Of a DNA stretch of 64,000 bases, positions 28,382-36,217 are shown one piece after another. Numbering within the stretch: the stretch's first letter is position 1; each line of letters opens with the position of its first letter. Made by a program: the position numbers and the translations under genes. The notes beneath the pieces are model-generated. The model worked only from the letters and a program-made list of their open reading frames with translations. It did not search any database and was not told the DNA's origin. Origin of the DNA: Zhihengliuella salsuginis (GTDB taxonomy: Bacteria; Actinomycetota; Actinomycetes; Actinomycetales; Micrococcaceae); contig NZ_BMXK01000005.1 in the NCBI RefSeq assembly GCF_014651715.1, positions 62,001 to 126,000 of the forward strand. Reading direction: 5' to 3'.

Positions 28382-29922
28382 GCGCGCCCTCGACCCCGAC
28401 CCGCCACGGACCCGGCGGCGACATCCCGCCGCACACCCTGCGCGCCGCCGTCGTCCACGGCCGGATGAACCGCCGGGCCTGGACGGTCACCGGCCTGCTG
28501 GTCGTCTTCCAGATCATCAACTTCGCGGACAAGGCCGTGATCGGCCTCGTCGCCGGCCCCGCGATGCAGGAGCTGCAGCTCACCGCCGGCGAGTTCGGCT
28601 TCATCGGCAGCGCCTTCTTCTTCCTCTTCGCCGTCGCGGCCGTCGCCGTGGGCTTCCTCGCCGGCAAGGTCCCCACCCGGTGGATCCTGCTCGTCATGGG
28701 CGTCTCCTGGGCGGTCCTGCAGTTCCCGATCCTGTTGGGCGGCGGCGCCGCGGTGCTGCTGGTGACCCGCATCCTGCTCGGAGCGGCCGAGGGCCCGGCC
28801 ACCCCGATCTCGCTGCAGCACGTCCACGGGTGGTTCCCGGCCCGGGAGCGCGGACTGCCCAGCAGCCTGGTGGCCATCGGTTCCACGCTGGGCCCGATCC
28901 TCGCGGCGCCCGCGCTGGCCTTCGTCATCGCCAACTACGGCTGGCGCTGGGCCTTCGGGTTCCTCGGGATCGTCGGGCTGCTCTGGTCGGTCGTCTGGTT
29001 CCTGGTGGGCCGCGACGGCCCGCACAGCCACAACGCGAGCCCGGCCGAGCGGGAGGCGGCCGGGCTGGAGCCGGAGGCCCCCGAAGCCGGAGGGCCAGCC
29101 GATGACGACGACGGCGAGTCGGAGGCGGAGGCCGGTGCCGGCGAGTCGGAGGCGCGCGCGGCCCGGATCCGCAGCGCGTTGCGCGGCGGGCGCGGGAGTG
29201 TCGCCGAGGTCGCCGACCTGCTGGGGATCGTCCCGATCCTGCGCGTGCTCGGCAGCGGAATGTTCGTCGCCGCGGTACTCGCCGGCGCCGGCTGCTTCTG
29301 GGCCATGGGCTTCCTGACCACCTGGTCGCCGCGCTACCTCACCGCCGTCGTCGACCTCTCGCCGGAGGCGATCGGCGCCGTGTCGACCTTCCCCTGGGTC
29401 CTGGGAGCGGCGGCCCTGCTGGTCCTCGGATACGCGTCCCGCTTCCTCATGCGACGCGGCGTGACCGTGCACTGGGCGCTGGGCTCCCTGTTCGGGGCCA
29501 CCCTGCTGGTCTCGGGCGCCTCCTTCCTGGTGCTGCCGCACGTCACCGGCGGCGCCGCCGTCGCCGTGCTGACCGTCGGGGCGGGCCTGGCGATGATCTA
29601 TCCGCTGGCTCCGACCGCCGTCGCCTTCGCCGTCTGCTCGCGGCAGCGCGCAGCGGTTATGGCCACGCTCACCGGGCTCGCCTCCATCGGCGGCGTGATC
29701 GCCCCGGTGATGGTCGGCCGCTTCATGGACCGGGCGGGCTTCCTGCCCACCCCCAAGGGGCAGCCGGTGCCGCCGGAGATGGTCGCCGCGCTCACCGAGG
29801 GCATGAACACCGCGTTCTGGATGATCGGGATCTACCTGCTCGTCGTGGGCGCCATCAGCGTCCTGCTGCTGAATCCGGACCGGACCGCGCACCGGCTGCA
29901 GCGCTTCGCCTACAACGGATAG
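28378..29922 (+). CDS. MFS transporter (anion:cation symporter-like)
   Basis: This 514-residue protein has about twelve hydrophobic helices and a FADKAVIGLVAGPAMQEL motif in the first loop, typical of organic-anion MFS carriers. The central cytoplasmic loop (about residues 220-265) is expanded by a very acidic Glu/Asp/Ala stretch. It is translationally coupled to the metallohydrolase gene, so the substrate is probably a carboxylate or ester processed by that enzyme. Confidence 0.85.
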   Translation: MSAPSTPTRHGPGGDIPPHTLRAAVVHGRMNRRAWTVTGLLVVFQIINFADKAVIGLVAGPAMQELQLTAGEFGFIGSAFFFLFAVAAVAVGFLAGKVPTRWILLVMGVSWAVLQFPILLGGGAAVLLVTRILLGAAEGPATPISLQHVHGWFPARERGLPSSLVAIGSTLGPILAAPALAFVIANYGWRWAFGFLGIVGLLWSVVWFLVGRDGPHSHNASPAEREAAGLEPEAPEAGGPADDDDGESEAEAGAGESEARAARIRSALRGGRGSVAEVADLLGIVPILRVLGSGMFVAAVLAGAGCFWAMGFLTTWSPRYLTAVVDLSPEAIGAVSTFPWVLGAAALLVLGYASRFLMRRGVTVHWALGSLFGATLLVSGASFLVLPHVTGGAAVAVLTVGAGLAMIYPLAPTAVAFAVCSRQRAAVMATLTGLASIGGVIAPVMVGRFMDRAGFLPTPKGQPVPPEMVAALTEGMNTAFWMIGIYLLVVGAISVLLLNPDRTAHRLQRFAYNG

Positions 29923-29929
29923 CGGCTCC

Positions 29930-29948
29930 GCCGGCTGCGTCAGCCGGC
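29930..29948. terminator. Bidirectional hairpin between convergent genes
   Basis: GCCGGCTG-CGT-CAGCCGGC forms an 8-bp stem. It lies just after the MFS stop and runs into the stop region of the SRPBCC gene on the other strand, placed to terminate both transcripts. Confidence 0.5.
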
Positions 29949-30917
29949 CAGGACGGCCTCCTCGAGTCGGGCGTAGCTGGTCTCCATGCCGTCGGTCATG
30001 CCGGTTGCGAGGATCATGTCGCGGGTCTCCGCGTCCGGGTAGGTGATCAGCAGGCTGATGAGCGTGCCCGCTTCGACGGGGGTCAGCGTCATCTCGTTGC
30101 GCGTCGCCGTGCCCTCGTTGCCGATCATCGCCTCGGTCGTGACCATCCGATGCGGCGCCTCGGCTTCGAGCAGCTCGCCGGTGAACCCGAACCGCTCCTG
30201 ATCGTCGTCGATGTTCTCCCATTCGTAGCGGTACGTCTCGCCGACGGCGGATGCCACCTCGCAGACCGGCATGCTCCAGCCGTCCGGCCCGAGCATCCAG
30301 CGCTTCATGAGGTCTGCGTTGTTGTGGGCGCGCCAGACCTGCTCGACGTCGCCACGCACCACCCGGGAGATGCGCACCTGGGTGTCGGAGAGGATCTGCG
30401 CGTCGGTGGCGCGGCCGGCGGCGAAGGCCTCCAGGTCCGCGAGGACGTCGTCGATCTGGCCCATGGCTTCGCGCATGCCCTGCTCCATGCCCATCCCGAG
30501 GAGCTGTTCGAGGTCCGCCTGGGAGGCGAAGTGGCTGGTGGTGGTCATCCGCGAGCCCGCATCGGTGGCCTCGAAAGTGAACGTCATGCGCACGCGCGGC
30601 AGCTCCAGGTTGGGCTCGCCGGCGTCGGTGAGGAAGCCGTCGAGCACCTCGAACGAGTTCGGGGCGTCGACCGCGAGCCACTCCCAGTAGCCGCCGTGCG
30701 CGTCCCCCTCGGGGCCGGTCATGTAGTAGGTCGTCAGGCCGCCCGGGTAGGCGTCGTGGCGGGTGAACGTCGCCGGGTACGAGGGCGGGCCCCAGAACTT
30801 CTCGAGTTGGCGCGGGTCGCGGTACGCGTCCCACAGTCGCTGCACGGGGGCGGCGAAGTCGGCGACGACGGTGAGGGTGAGGTCGTGCAGGTCTCTGTCA
30901 ACGGTGGTGATGGGCAT
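29940..30917 (-). CDS. SRPBCC (AHSA1-like) protein with two domains
   Basis: This 325-residue tandem of two activator-of-Hsp90/START-like domains (about 1-150 and 165-325) shows, in each, an early W-x-A-x-x-x (LWDAYRDPRQLEKFWG and VWRAHNNADLMKRWMLG) and a late T-x-x-x-A segment. Such proteins bind hydrophobic ligands and are classically encoded with ArsR-type repressors, as here: the repressor gene is 15 bases upstream. The ribosome site is AGGAGAAAGG. Ligand is unknown. Confidence 0.88.
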   Translation of the reverse strand: MPITTVDRDLHDLTLTVVADFAAPVQRLWDAYRDPRQLEKFWGPPSYPATFTRHDAYPGGLTTYYMTGPEGDAHGGYWEWLAVDAPNSFEVLDGFLTDAGEPNLELPRVRMTFTFEATDAGSRMTTTSHFASQADLEQLLGMGMEQGMREAMGQIDDVLADLEAFAAGRATDAQILSDTQVRISRVVRGDVEQVWRAHNNADLMKRWMLGPDGWSMPVCEVASAVGETYRYEWENIDDDQERFGFTGELLEAEAPHRMVTTEAMIGNEGTATRNEMTLTPVEAGTLISLLITYPDAETRDMILATGMTDGMETSYARLEEAVLAG

Positions 30918-30932
30918 GATGGTGCCTTTCTC

Positions 30933-31259
30933 CTACGGGGTCGGATCCTCGGCGAGGAGCGCATCGAGGCGGCTGACGCGAGAGCGCCAGAGGTCCTCGA
31001 AGTGCTGCAGCAGCTGCTGCACCTGCCGGAGGTTCTCAGGGTTTCCGCGGACCATGCGCTCCCGGCCGCGCGGGTATTTGGTGACGAGCCCAGCCGCCTC
31101 GAGGGTGGCCACGTGCTTCTGGACCGCCGCGAACGACATGTCGTAGTCGCGCGCCAAGTCGGAGACGGAGGACTCGCTGGTGAGCGTCCGCCGCACGATG
31201 TCCCGCCGCGTGGCGTCCGCCAGGGCCCGGAAGATCCGGTCCACTTCTTCGTTCGTCAT
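30933..31259 (-). CDS. ArsR-family repressor
   Basis: This protein has 108 residues from ATG 31259; an in-frame ATG at 31274 lies inside the operator palindrome and would add five residues. Its winged helix has the pattern ALADATRRDIVRR ... FAAVQKHVATLEAAGLV, and there are no metal-binding cysteines. This subgroup controls SRPBCC/AHSA1 genes and senses organic ligands or stress rather than arsenic. It is probably autoregulated through the palindrome at 31263-31286. Confidence 0.88.
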   Translation of the reverse strand: MTNEEVDRIFRALADATRRDIVRRTLTSESSVSDLARDYDMSFAAVQKHVATLEAAGLVTKYPRGRERMVRGNPENLRQVQQLLQHFEDLWRSRVSRLDALLAEDPTP

Positions 31260-31262
31260 CTG

Positions 31263-31286
31263 ATCTACAACCATTTGGTTGTAGAT
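31263..31286. promoter_or_regulatory. ArsR operator palindrome
   Basis: The arms ATCTACAACCA and TGGTTGTAGAT flank TT, giving a perfect 24-base palindrome across the ArsR start region. Its position over the likely transcription start fits autorepression. A near copy of one half occurs at 36143-36159. Confidence 0.75.
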
Positions 31287-31316
31287 TATGCCCGCGGACG
31301 CTCGAGCGCAAGGGGT
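31285..31316 (-). promoter_or_regulatory. Candidate promoter of the ArsR/SRPBCC operon
   Basis: Read on the minus strand, CATAAT (31290-31285) is five of six to the -10 consensus. A TTGCGC-like -35 lies 15-16 bases upstream. Transcription would start within a few bases of the ATG at 31274, inside the palindrome. Confidence 0.4.
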
Positions 31317-31340
31317 GGCGGGGAATTAGATGACGGCGTT

Positions 31341-32159
31341 CTACGCGTTCCGGTACTCCCGCGCGGCCGGGGCGGGGTGTGCCGAGAGGTAGTCCGCGAA
31401 CGTCGTCGTGCCGCGTGGTGCGCCGTCGTCGACCAGGTTGCCACCGTCGGCGATCGCGCGGACGGCCCCCCGCTGCAGGAAGCGCGGCAGGCGGACGGGG
31501 GCGATCTTGCGGCGCAGGCCGGACGCGGCGACGAACGCCCGGGCCATGTCGAGGGAGCAGTCGACACGCGGCCCGCCCACGTCGGCGACCCGGCCCTGGG
31601 GGCCGCGGCAGGCGACGTCGGCCAGCCGAGCCGCCACGTCGGCGACGTCGACCGACTGGAAATTCACATCCGGCACGAACAGGACCGGCAGCCGGGACAG
31701 CTGGGCGAAGAGGGCGCGCACGAGGTCGTGAAACTGGGTGGCCCGCTGGATGGTGGCCGGCACGCCGGAGGCGGCGACCAGCCGCTCGACCTCGAGTTTG
31801 CCGCGGTAGTAGGCCAGCGGGATGCGGTCGATCCCGACGATCGAAACGAGCACGAAGTGCCGCACGCCGGCCGCGGCGCACGCGGCGAGCACCTGCTGCG
31901 CCACTGTCACGTCCCGGTCCCCGTTGAGGGTCGTGGCGCAGTGGACCACTGTCTCGGCGCCGGCGAACGCGCGTGCGACGTCGGCGCTGTCGCCCGTGAG
32001 CAGGTCGGCGCTCGCCCACTCCCGGCCGGCCGGCAGGGACGGGGGCGTGGGGGAGCGGCTGAGGACGCGGACGCGGTGCCCGCGTCTCTCGATTTCGGAG
32101 ACGACGGCGCGACCCAGAGTCCCTGTCCCGCCCGTGACGACGATCGGTGCTGATCCCAT
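31341..32159 (-). CDS. NAD(P)-binding NmrA-like protein
   Basis: This 272-residue atypical short-chain-dehydrogenase/NmrA protein has the N-terminal nucleotide motif VTGGTGTLGRAV, then VVHCATTLNGD and YYRGKLEVERL in the position of the YxxxK pair. The ATG at 32159 follows GAGGAGC. It probably acts as an NAD(P)H-dependent reductase or redox-sensing protein. It is upstream of the ArsR gene on the same strand but separated by the ArsR promoter. Confidence 0.82.
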   Translation of the reverse strand: MGSAPIVVTGGTGTLGRAVVSEIERRGHRVRVLSRSPTPPSLPAGREWASADLLTGDSADVARAFAGAETVVHCATTLNGDRDVTVAQQVLAACAAAGVRHFVLVSIVGIDRIPLAYYRGKLEVERLVAASGVPATIQRATQFHDLVRALFAQLSRLPVLFVPDVNFQSVDVADVAARLADVACRGPQGRVADVGGPRVDCSLDMARAFVAASGLRRKIAPVRLPRFLQRGAVRAIADGGNLVDDGAPRGTTTFADYLSAHPAPAAREYRNA

Positions 32160-32336
32160 GCTCCTCACGCTACGCCGCCCGGCTGGCATTCCACCGGGAT
32201 CCAGCTGGGTGCCACGAGGATGCCCGCGCGATCGCTGCCGCAGATCCGCTCATGTGACGGAATCGCCGTCGGATCGTGGCCCAATCGAGGCCTGCCGGGC
32301 CTTCCGTCCAGTCGCCGGCGGTGCTTGTCTTGCCGT

Positions 32337-33098
32337 ATGAGAGCCAAGAGCAAGTGGACGACCGCCGTTGCGGCGGCGGCGTGTGTGGGGTTGCTCGGCG
32401 CCTGCAGCCCGGGCGGACCCGGCGACGGCGAGATGAGCCCGACCCCCGGCCCGACGACGACGGCGCCCTCGCCGACCGCGACCGCCACCCCGAGCCGGAC
32501 GCCCAGCCCGGACCCGACGACCATGCCGACGGACGCGCCCGATGCCTCCCTGCCGGCGGAGGAGGCGGCGTTCGTCGTCTACCCGGCGCCGGGCGCGAGC
32601 GTCTTCGACGAGCCGGGCGGCGCCGTGGACGGGTTCGCCACAGGCTACGCCGGGTTCGAGGCCCCGGAGATCTCCGAGTTCATGCAGGGCGACGCCAACT
32701 CGGGCGAATTCGAGGTCATGGCCGCGGGCGGCAGCATCGTCACGACGGTCCTGGTGCGCCGGATGTCCGACGACGCCTGGTACGTCATCGGGTCGGCGAC
32801 CCCGAACATCCAGGTCGCCGAGCCCGCGGCGGCCGCGGAGGTCTCCTCGCCGCTGACCGTCGCCGGCGAGGCGCTCGCGTTCGAGGGCAACGTGGTGGTG
32901 CAGGTCCGCGATTCCGCGGGCGAGGTGCTCGGGCAGGAGCCGGTCACGGGAAGCGGCGGCCCGGATCTGGGGCCGCTCTCCGGAGAGATCGCCTACGACG
33001 GTCCCGCGGCAGGGCAGGGCGCGGCCGTGTTCCTGACGTACAGCGCCCGTGACGGCAGCCTGGAGCAGGTGGCCGCGGTGCCGGTGGTCTTCGGCTAG
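32337..33098 (+). CDS. Lipoprotein with Gmad2 immunoglobulin-like domain
   Basis: This 253-residue lipoprotein has a signal ending GLLGAC (lipidated Cys23) and a Pro/Thr-rich spacer to about residue 75. Next comes a globular middle region, then a C-terminal Gmad2-type domain (about 175-253) beginning VSSPLTVAGEALAFEGNV. Gmad2 domains occur in spore-germination and cell-wall lipoproteins. The role here is unknown, presumably at the outer face of the membrane. The stop interlocks with that of the convergent thioredoxin-like gene. Confidence 0.8.
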   Translation: MRAKSKWTTAVAAAACVGLLGACSPGGPGDGEMSPTPGPTTTAPSPTATATPSRTPSPDPTTMPTDAPDASLPAEEAAFVVYPAPGASVFDEPGGAVDGFATGYAGFEAPEISEFMQGDANSGEFEVMAAGGSIVTTVLVRRMSDDAWYVIGSATPNIQVAEPAAAAEVSSPLTVAGEALAFEGNVVVQVRDSAGEVLGQEPVTGSGGPDLGPLSGEIAYDGPAAGQGAAVFLTYSARDGSLEQVAAVPVVFG

Positions 33099-33418
33099 AG
33101 GGGGCGCCGGAGGACAAGCGGTTCGAGCGCGGCCCTGATCGCCGCGGGGGAGGGGGCGCCGGTCAGCGAGCCGCCTTCGGTGTAGACGCGGCAGGCGAGG
33201 GCGTCGGTCCGGGCACCGTCCGCGAAGAGATCCCGGCCGTCGACCGTGATGGTCGGCGAGCCGGCGAACCCGCTGGTCGCTGCCTCCTGGGGCGTCGAGA
33301 TCAGTGTGTCCGCGAAGTCGACGTCGGCAGCGCCGAGCTCCCGGAGGGCCGTCTCGGTGTTCCGTGCCGCCTCGCGCCACATGGGGCAGTCTTCGATGTG
33401 CAGGACCTTGATCAGCAT
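33095..33418 (-). CDS. Thioredoxin-like protein with CPMW motif
   Basis: This 107-residue protein has a thioredoxin-like fold: an N-terminal strand with EDCPMW (Cys11), then GSPTITVDGRDLF, which supplies the cis-proline. The usual second cysteine of CxxC is replaced by Trp, so it is unlikely to be an ordinary disulfide reductase; a second cysteine lies near residue 75. Relatives occur beside mercury-resistance and redox genes in actinobacteria. Function is unknown. Confidence 0.75.
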   Translation of the reverse strand: MLIKVLHIEDCPMWREAARNTETALRELGAADVDFADTLISTPQEAATSGFAGSPTITVDGRDLFADGARTDALACRVYTEGGSLTGAPSPAAIRAALEPLVLRRPL

Positions 33419-33546
33419 GCGACCAAGTATGCCCCGAATCGTGACCGTGTTCGGTGCGTTGGATCACTGAACGGGTGGTCGGGGCGCGCCTACGTTGCAG
33501 GTACAGGGGTCGTGGACGGCACGGCCGCAATGAGAAAGGCAGCATC

Positions 33547-34002
33547 ATGACTACACACGCTTCCCACTCAACTCCCGAGGTCCACCCGCTCACCTTCAGC
33601 CGCGAGCTCGTGGCCGGCGTCGTCGGCGGTCTCGCCGGTGGCCTGGTCTTCGGCGTGATGATGGCGATGATGGGGATGTTCCCCATGATCGCCTCCATGG
33701 TCGGATCCAGTTCCGCCGGCGTCGGCTTCGGCATCCACCTCGTGATCTCGGTGGTCATCGGCCTCGGCCTGACGGTCGTGCTGCCGAAGGTCCTCGGGCG
33801 CACGTTCGGCCGCGGCGTCCTCGTCGGCCTCGCCTACGGCGCCTTGTGGTGGGTCCTCGGCCCGCTGCTGATCATGCCGATGATGATGGGCATGCCGGTC
33901 TTCATGATCGGCGCCGGTTCGATGATGTCCCTGCTGGGCCATCTGGTCTACGGCGTCGTCCTGGCCGTCGTGGCTGTCGCGTTCTTCCGTCGTAGCGCAT
34001 GA
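33547..34002 (+). CDS. Methionine-rich membrane protein of unknown function
   Basis: This 151-residue protein has about four hydrophobic helices and many methionines and glycines (MMAMMGMF, MPMMMGMP). Methionine-rich membrane proteins may bind copper or another soft metal, but no classical motif is present. It starts at the ATG at 33547 and overlaps the Crp/Fnr gene by ATGA, so the regulator is co-transcribed and probably controls it. I do not recognise the family. Confidence 0.7.
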   Translation: MTTHASHSTPEVHPLTFSRELVAGVVGGLAGGLVFGVMMAMMGMFPMIASMVGSSSAGVGFGIHLVISVVIGLGLTVVLPKVLGRTFGRGVLVGLAYGALWWVLGPLLIMPMMMGMPVFMIGAGSMMSLLGHLVYGVVLAVVAVAFFRRSA

Positions 34003-34781
34003 TGAAAGGGTGCGTCACGGAAGTGCAGCCGGTCCCGCCCGAGGCCCGGCGCCCGTGGGCGCCGGACCGAGGGGAGGACCCGTTGCAGCCTGCGAAGGAC
34101 AGCAACTTCACGTGCCTGAGCGAGGTCGAGCTGTTCGCGGACTTGTCTCCGCAGGAGATCGAGGCCATGGACCACATGATGCCGCCGGTGACCTTCCGCA
34201 GCGGCGAGCTCCTCTACGGGCCGACGAAGTCCGAGAACGCACTGTTCATCCTCAAGAAGGGGCGCGTGAGGGTCTTCCGCGTCACCGCGGAGGGAAAGGC
34301 GCTGACGCTCGCGATCCTCGAGCCCGGGGCCGTGTTCGGCGAGATGCCGCTGCTCGGCCAGCGGATGTACGGCAGCTACGCGGAGGCGATCGATACGGTC
34401 TCGGTCTGCAGGATGACCACCGCCGAGGTCGAGCACCAACTGCTGGCCGATCCGCGCATCGCCGTCCGCATGGCGCGTCTGCTCGGCGACCAGGTCGCCC
34501 GGCTCGAGGAGCGGCTGACGGACCTCGCGCTCAAACCGCTGCATGCCCGGGCGGCCGCAACGCTGGTGCGGCTCGCCGCCGACCAGGGGCGCGGGCCGCT
34601 GGGCAAGCCGACCATTCGGCTGACCCACGGGCAGATCGCGGGCCTGCTCGGCGTCACCAGGGAGTCCACCAGTCGCACGCTACAGGGGCTCGCCGACGAC
34701 GGGTTCATCCGCCAATCCCGCGGCAGGATCGTGGTTCTCGACATGGCCGGCCTTCGCCTTGCCGCCGACGAGATCGACTGA
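33999..34781 (+). CDS. Crp/Fnr-family transcriptional regulator
   Basis: This 260-residue protein has a cyclic-nucleotide-binding-like beta-barrel (about 40-160, LFADLSPQEI ... GAVFGEMPLLGQ) and a C-terminal Crp helix-turn-helix (LTHGQIAGLLGVTRESTSRTLQGL). There is no FNR-type four-cysteine cluster: only Cys5, Cys39 and one later Cys are present, so oxygen sensing by an iron-sulfur cluster is unlikely. It is coupled to the methionine-rich membrane protein upstream. Confidence 0.88.
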   Translation: MMKGCVTEVQPVPPEARRPWAPDRGEDPLQPAKDSNFTCLSEVELFADLSPQEIEAMDHMMPPVTFRSGELLYGPTKSENALFILKKGRVRVFRVTAEGKALTLAILEPGAVFGEMPLLGQRMYGSYAEAIDTVSVCRMTTAEVEHQLLADPRIAVRMARLLGDQVARLEERLTDLALKPLHARAAATLVRLAADQGRGPLGKPTIRLTHGQIAGLLGVTRESTSRTLQGLADDGFIRQSRGRIVVLDMAGLRLAADEID

Positions 34782-34790
34782 CCCGCCCGG

Positions 34791-35255
34791 TCAGCCGGAC
34801 TGCTCGACGACGTCGGCGAGATTGGCGAGGGAAGAGGCCAGACCCGCCGCGTGCGCCTCGGGCGTGATCACCTCCGGAACCCCGGAGGCCGCGACGGTCA
34901 CGAGCGTGCCGTCGTCGTCCTCGGCGAGGGACCAGGTCATTGTCATGGTGCCGGAGGCTGCCGGGTCCTCGGAGGGGAAGTCGACGAGCCAGACGATGCG
35001 CCGCGGAGGATCGAATTCGGCGATGCGCGCCTCGGCGGTGTCCGTGTCCGCGCCGGACTTGCCGCCGTCGGACGGGGGCTCGTCGTAGGTCAGCACCATG
35101 CGGAATCCGCCGCCGGTGCTGGGGTCGAAGTGCTCGAGCCGGCCCGTCATGCCCGCCGGTGGAAGCCACGCGAGGAAGAGGTCGGCGTTGGTGAACGCCC
35201 CGAAGACGGCGGAGGCGTCGGCGGAGATGTGTCGTGAGGCCCGGTCGATCCGCAT
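34791..35255 (-). CDS. SRPBCC/AHSA1-like single-domain protein
   Basis: This 154-residue protein (ATG 35255; a GTG three codons upstream is possible) has one AHSA1-type domain: FGAFTNADLFLAWLPP at the N-terminus and a late VTVAASGVPEVITPEAHAAGL helix. It is not next to an ArsR gene, unlike the double-domain copy at 29940. Ligand unknown. Confidence 0.82.
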   Translation of the reverse strand: MRIDRASRHISADASAVFGAFTNADLFLAWLPPAGMTGRLEHFDPSTGGGFRMVLTYDEPPSDGGKSGADTDTAEARIAEFDPPRRIVWLVDFPSEDPAASGTMTMTWSLAEDDDGTLVTVAASGVPEVITPEAHAAGLASSLANLADVVEQSG

Positions 35256-35374
35256 GGTGCCCACGCTAGCGTCGCCGAGTCCGGACGGCTACGGGGCGGA
35301 TCCGCCCGCAGGCCGGAAGGCTCGGAGCGGCACGAGTCGTTACGGAGTGCGGGTTTTTCCGGGATCTGCAGCAG

Positions 35375-35448
35375 TCTGCGACGACTCGTGGCGGGCGAAC
35401 AGCATTCTGCGACGACTGGCGAGCGACCGCCAACGATTGGTGACGACT
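35375..35448. repeat. GACGACT repeated three times at exactly 31-base intervals
   Basis: GACGACT occurs at 35380, 35411 and 35442. The first two copies lie in the longer identical block TCTGCGACGACT. CACGAGTCGT at 35331-35340 is the exact inverse of ACGACTCGTG at 35381-35390. The block fills most of a 266-base gene-free spacer. It may be an iterated protein-binding site or a decayed mobile element; nothing coding is seen. Confidence 0.5.
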
Positions 35449-35471
35449 CGAGCAGCGCTTGAAACGGCGAA

Positions 35472-35513
35472 GGCCGGCCGCCCGCGCCCCGTGCGGGGTG
35501 CTGGCGGCCGGCC
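35472..35513 (-). terminator. Terminator of the NAD(P)-binding protein gene
   Basis: GGCCGGCCGCC and GGCGGCCGGCC form an 11-bp stem, with an inner CCCC-GTGC-GGGG hairpin. The structure lies directly downstream of the stop at 35531 (minus strand). Confidence 0.65.
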
Positions 35514-35530
35514 GTGTGGCGCCCGCCGGG

Positions 35531-36133
35531 TCAGTTGGCGACGGTGAAGCGGCGGTTCTCGTTCTTCGGGGTCTCCAGCTCGTCGAGCACGGCGACGGCG
35601 AAGTCCTGCGTCGAGACCGAGTCGCCGACCGGCGAGTTCACGCCGACCTTGTACTCGCCCGTGCGCTCGCCGGGGGCGATCATCGGGGCCGGGGCCAGCA
35701 TCGTCCAGTTCACGCCGGAGGAGTCCTGGTAGTAGGTCAGGATCTCGGCGAAGCTCTCCGCCTCGGCCTTGTAGGCCTCCGGGAAGCCCTCGGTCTGGTG
35801 CAGCTGGACGCCGTCGACCTCGAGCGCGCCGGCCCCGCCGATGACGAACACGCGCGCCGGGACCAGGGTCTCGGCGATCTCCTCGTGGGCCTCGCGCACG
35901 GGGCCGTGGTCGCTGCCGTCGCGCGGGGTCGGGACGGAGAGGACCACCACGTCGTGGCTCTTGCCGAGCTCGCGGTACGCGGCGAGGTCGGTCAGCTCGG
36001 CGGTGAAGGACGCGGCGCCCGGGACCTCTGCGCCGCTGCGCGAGACGGCCGTGACCTCGTGGCCGCGGGTCAGTGCCTCCGCGACGATCTGGCTTCCGAC
36101 CATGCCCGTGGCTCCGTAGACTGCGATCTTCAT
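35531..36133 (-). CDS. NAD(P)H-binding oxidoreductase (NmrA/YwnB-like)
   Basis: This 200-residue protein has an N-terminal Rossmann motif VYGATGMVGSQIV, then VVVLSVPTPRDG and VFVIGGAGALEV, as in YwnB/YhfK-like atypical SDRs. It has no catalytic Tyr-x-x-x-Lys pair, so it may be a flavin-reductase-like or purely NADPH-binding protein. An ArsR-operator-like half-site lies just upstream. The adjacent Nudix gene is divergent. Confidence 0.82.
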   Translation of the reverse strand: MKIAVYGATGMVGSQIVAEALTRGHEVTAVSRSGAEVPGAASFTAELTDLAAYRELGKSHDVVVLSVPTPRDGSDHGPVREAHEEIAETLVPARVFVIGGAGALEVDGVQLHQTEGFPEAYKAEAESFAEILTYYQDSSGVNWTMLAPAPMIAPGERTGEYKVGVNSPVGDSVSTQDFAVAVLDELETPKNENRRFTVAN

Positions 36134-36142
36134 GGACAGCTC

Positions 36143-36159
36143 CCATTCGGTTGTAGATT
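36143..36159. promoter_or_regulatory. ArsR-operator-like half-site
   Basis: CCATTCGGTTGTAGATT matches the centre and right half of the ArsR operator near 31263 in 16 of 17 positions; the left half is not conserved. It lies 10 bases upstream of the ATG at 36133, matching its position at the ArsR gene. Confidence 0.5.
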
Positions 36160-36217
36160 CAAGTGTTGTGCCTCGTTCAACGCGCCCCGTCGCGCTAGCA
36201 TTCCAGCAGGAGGGAAC

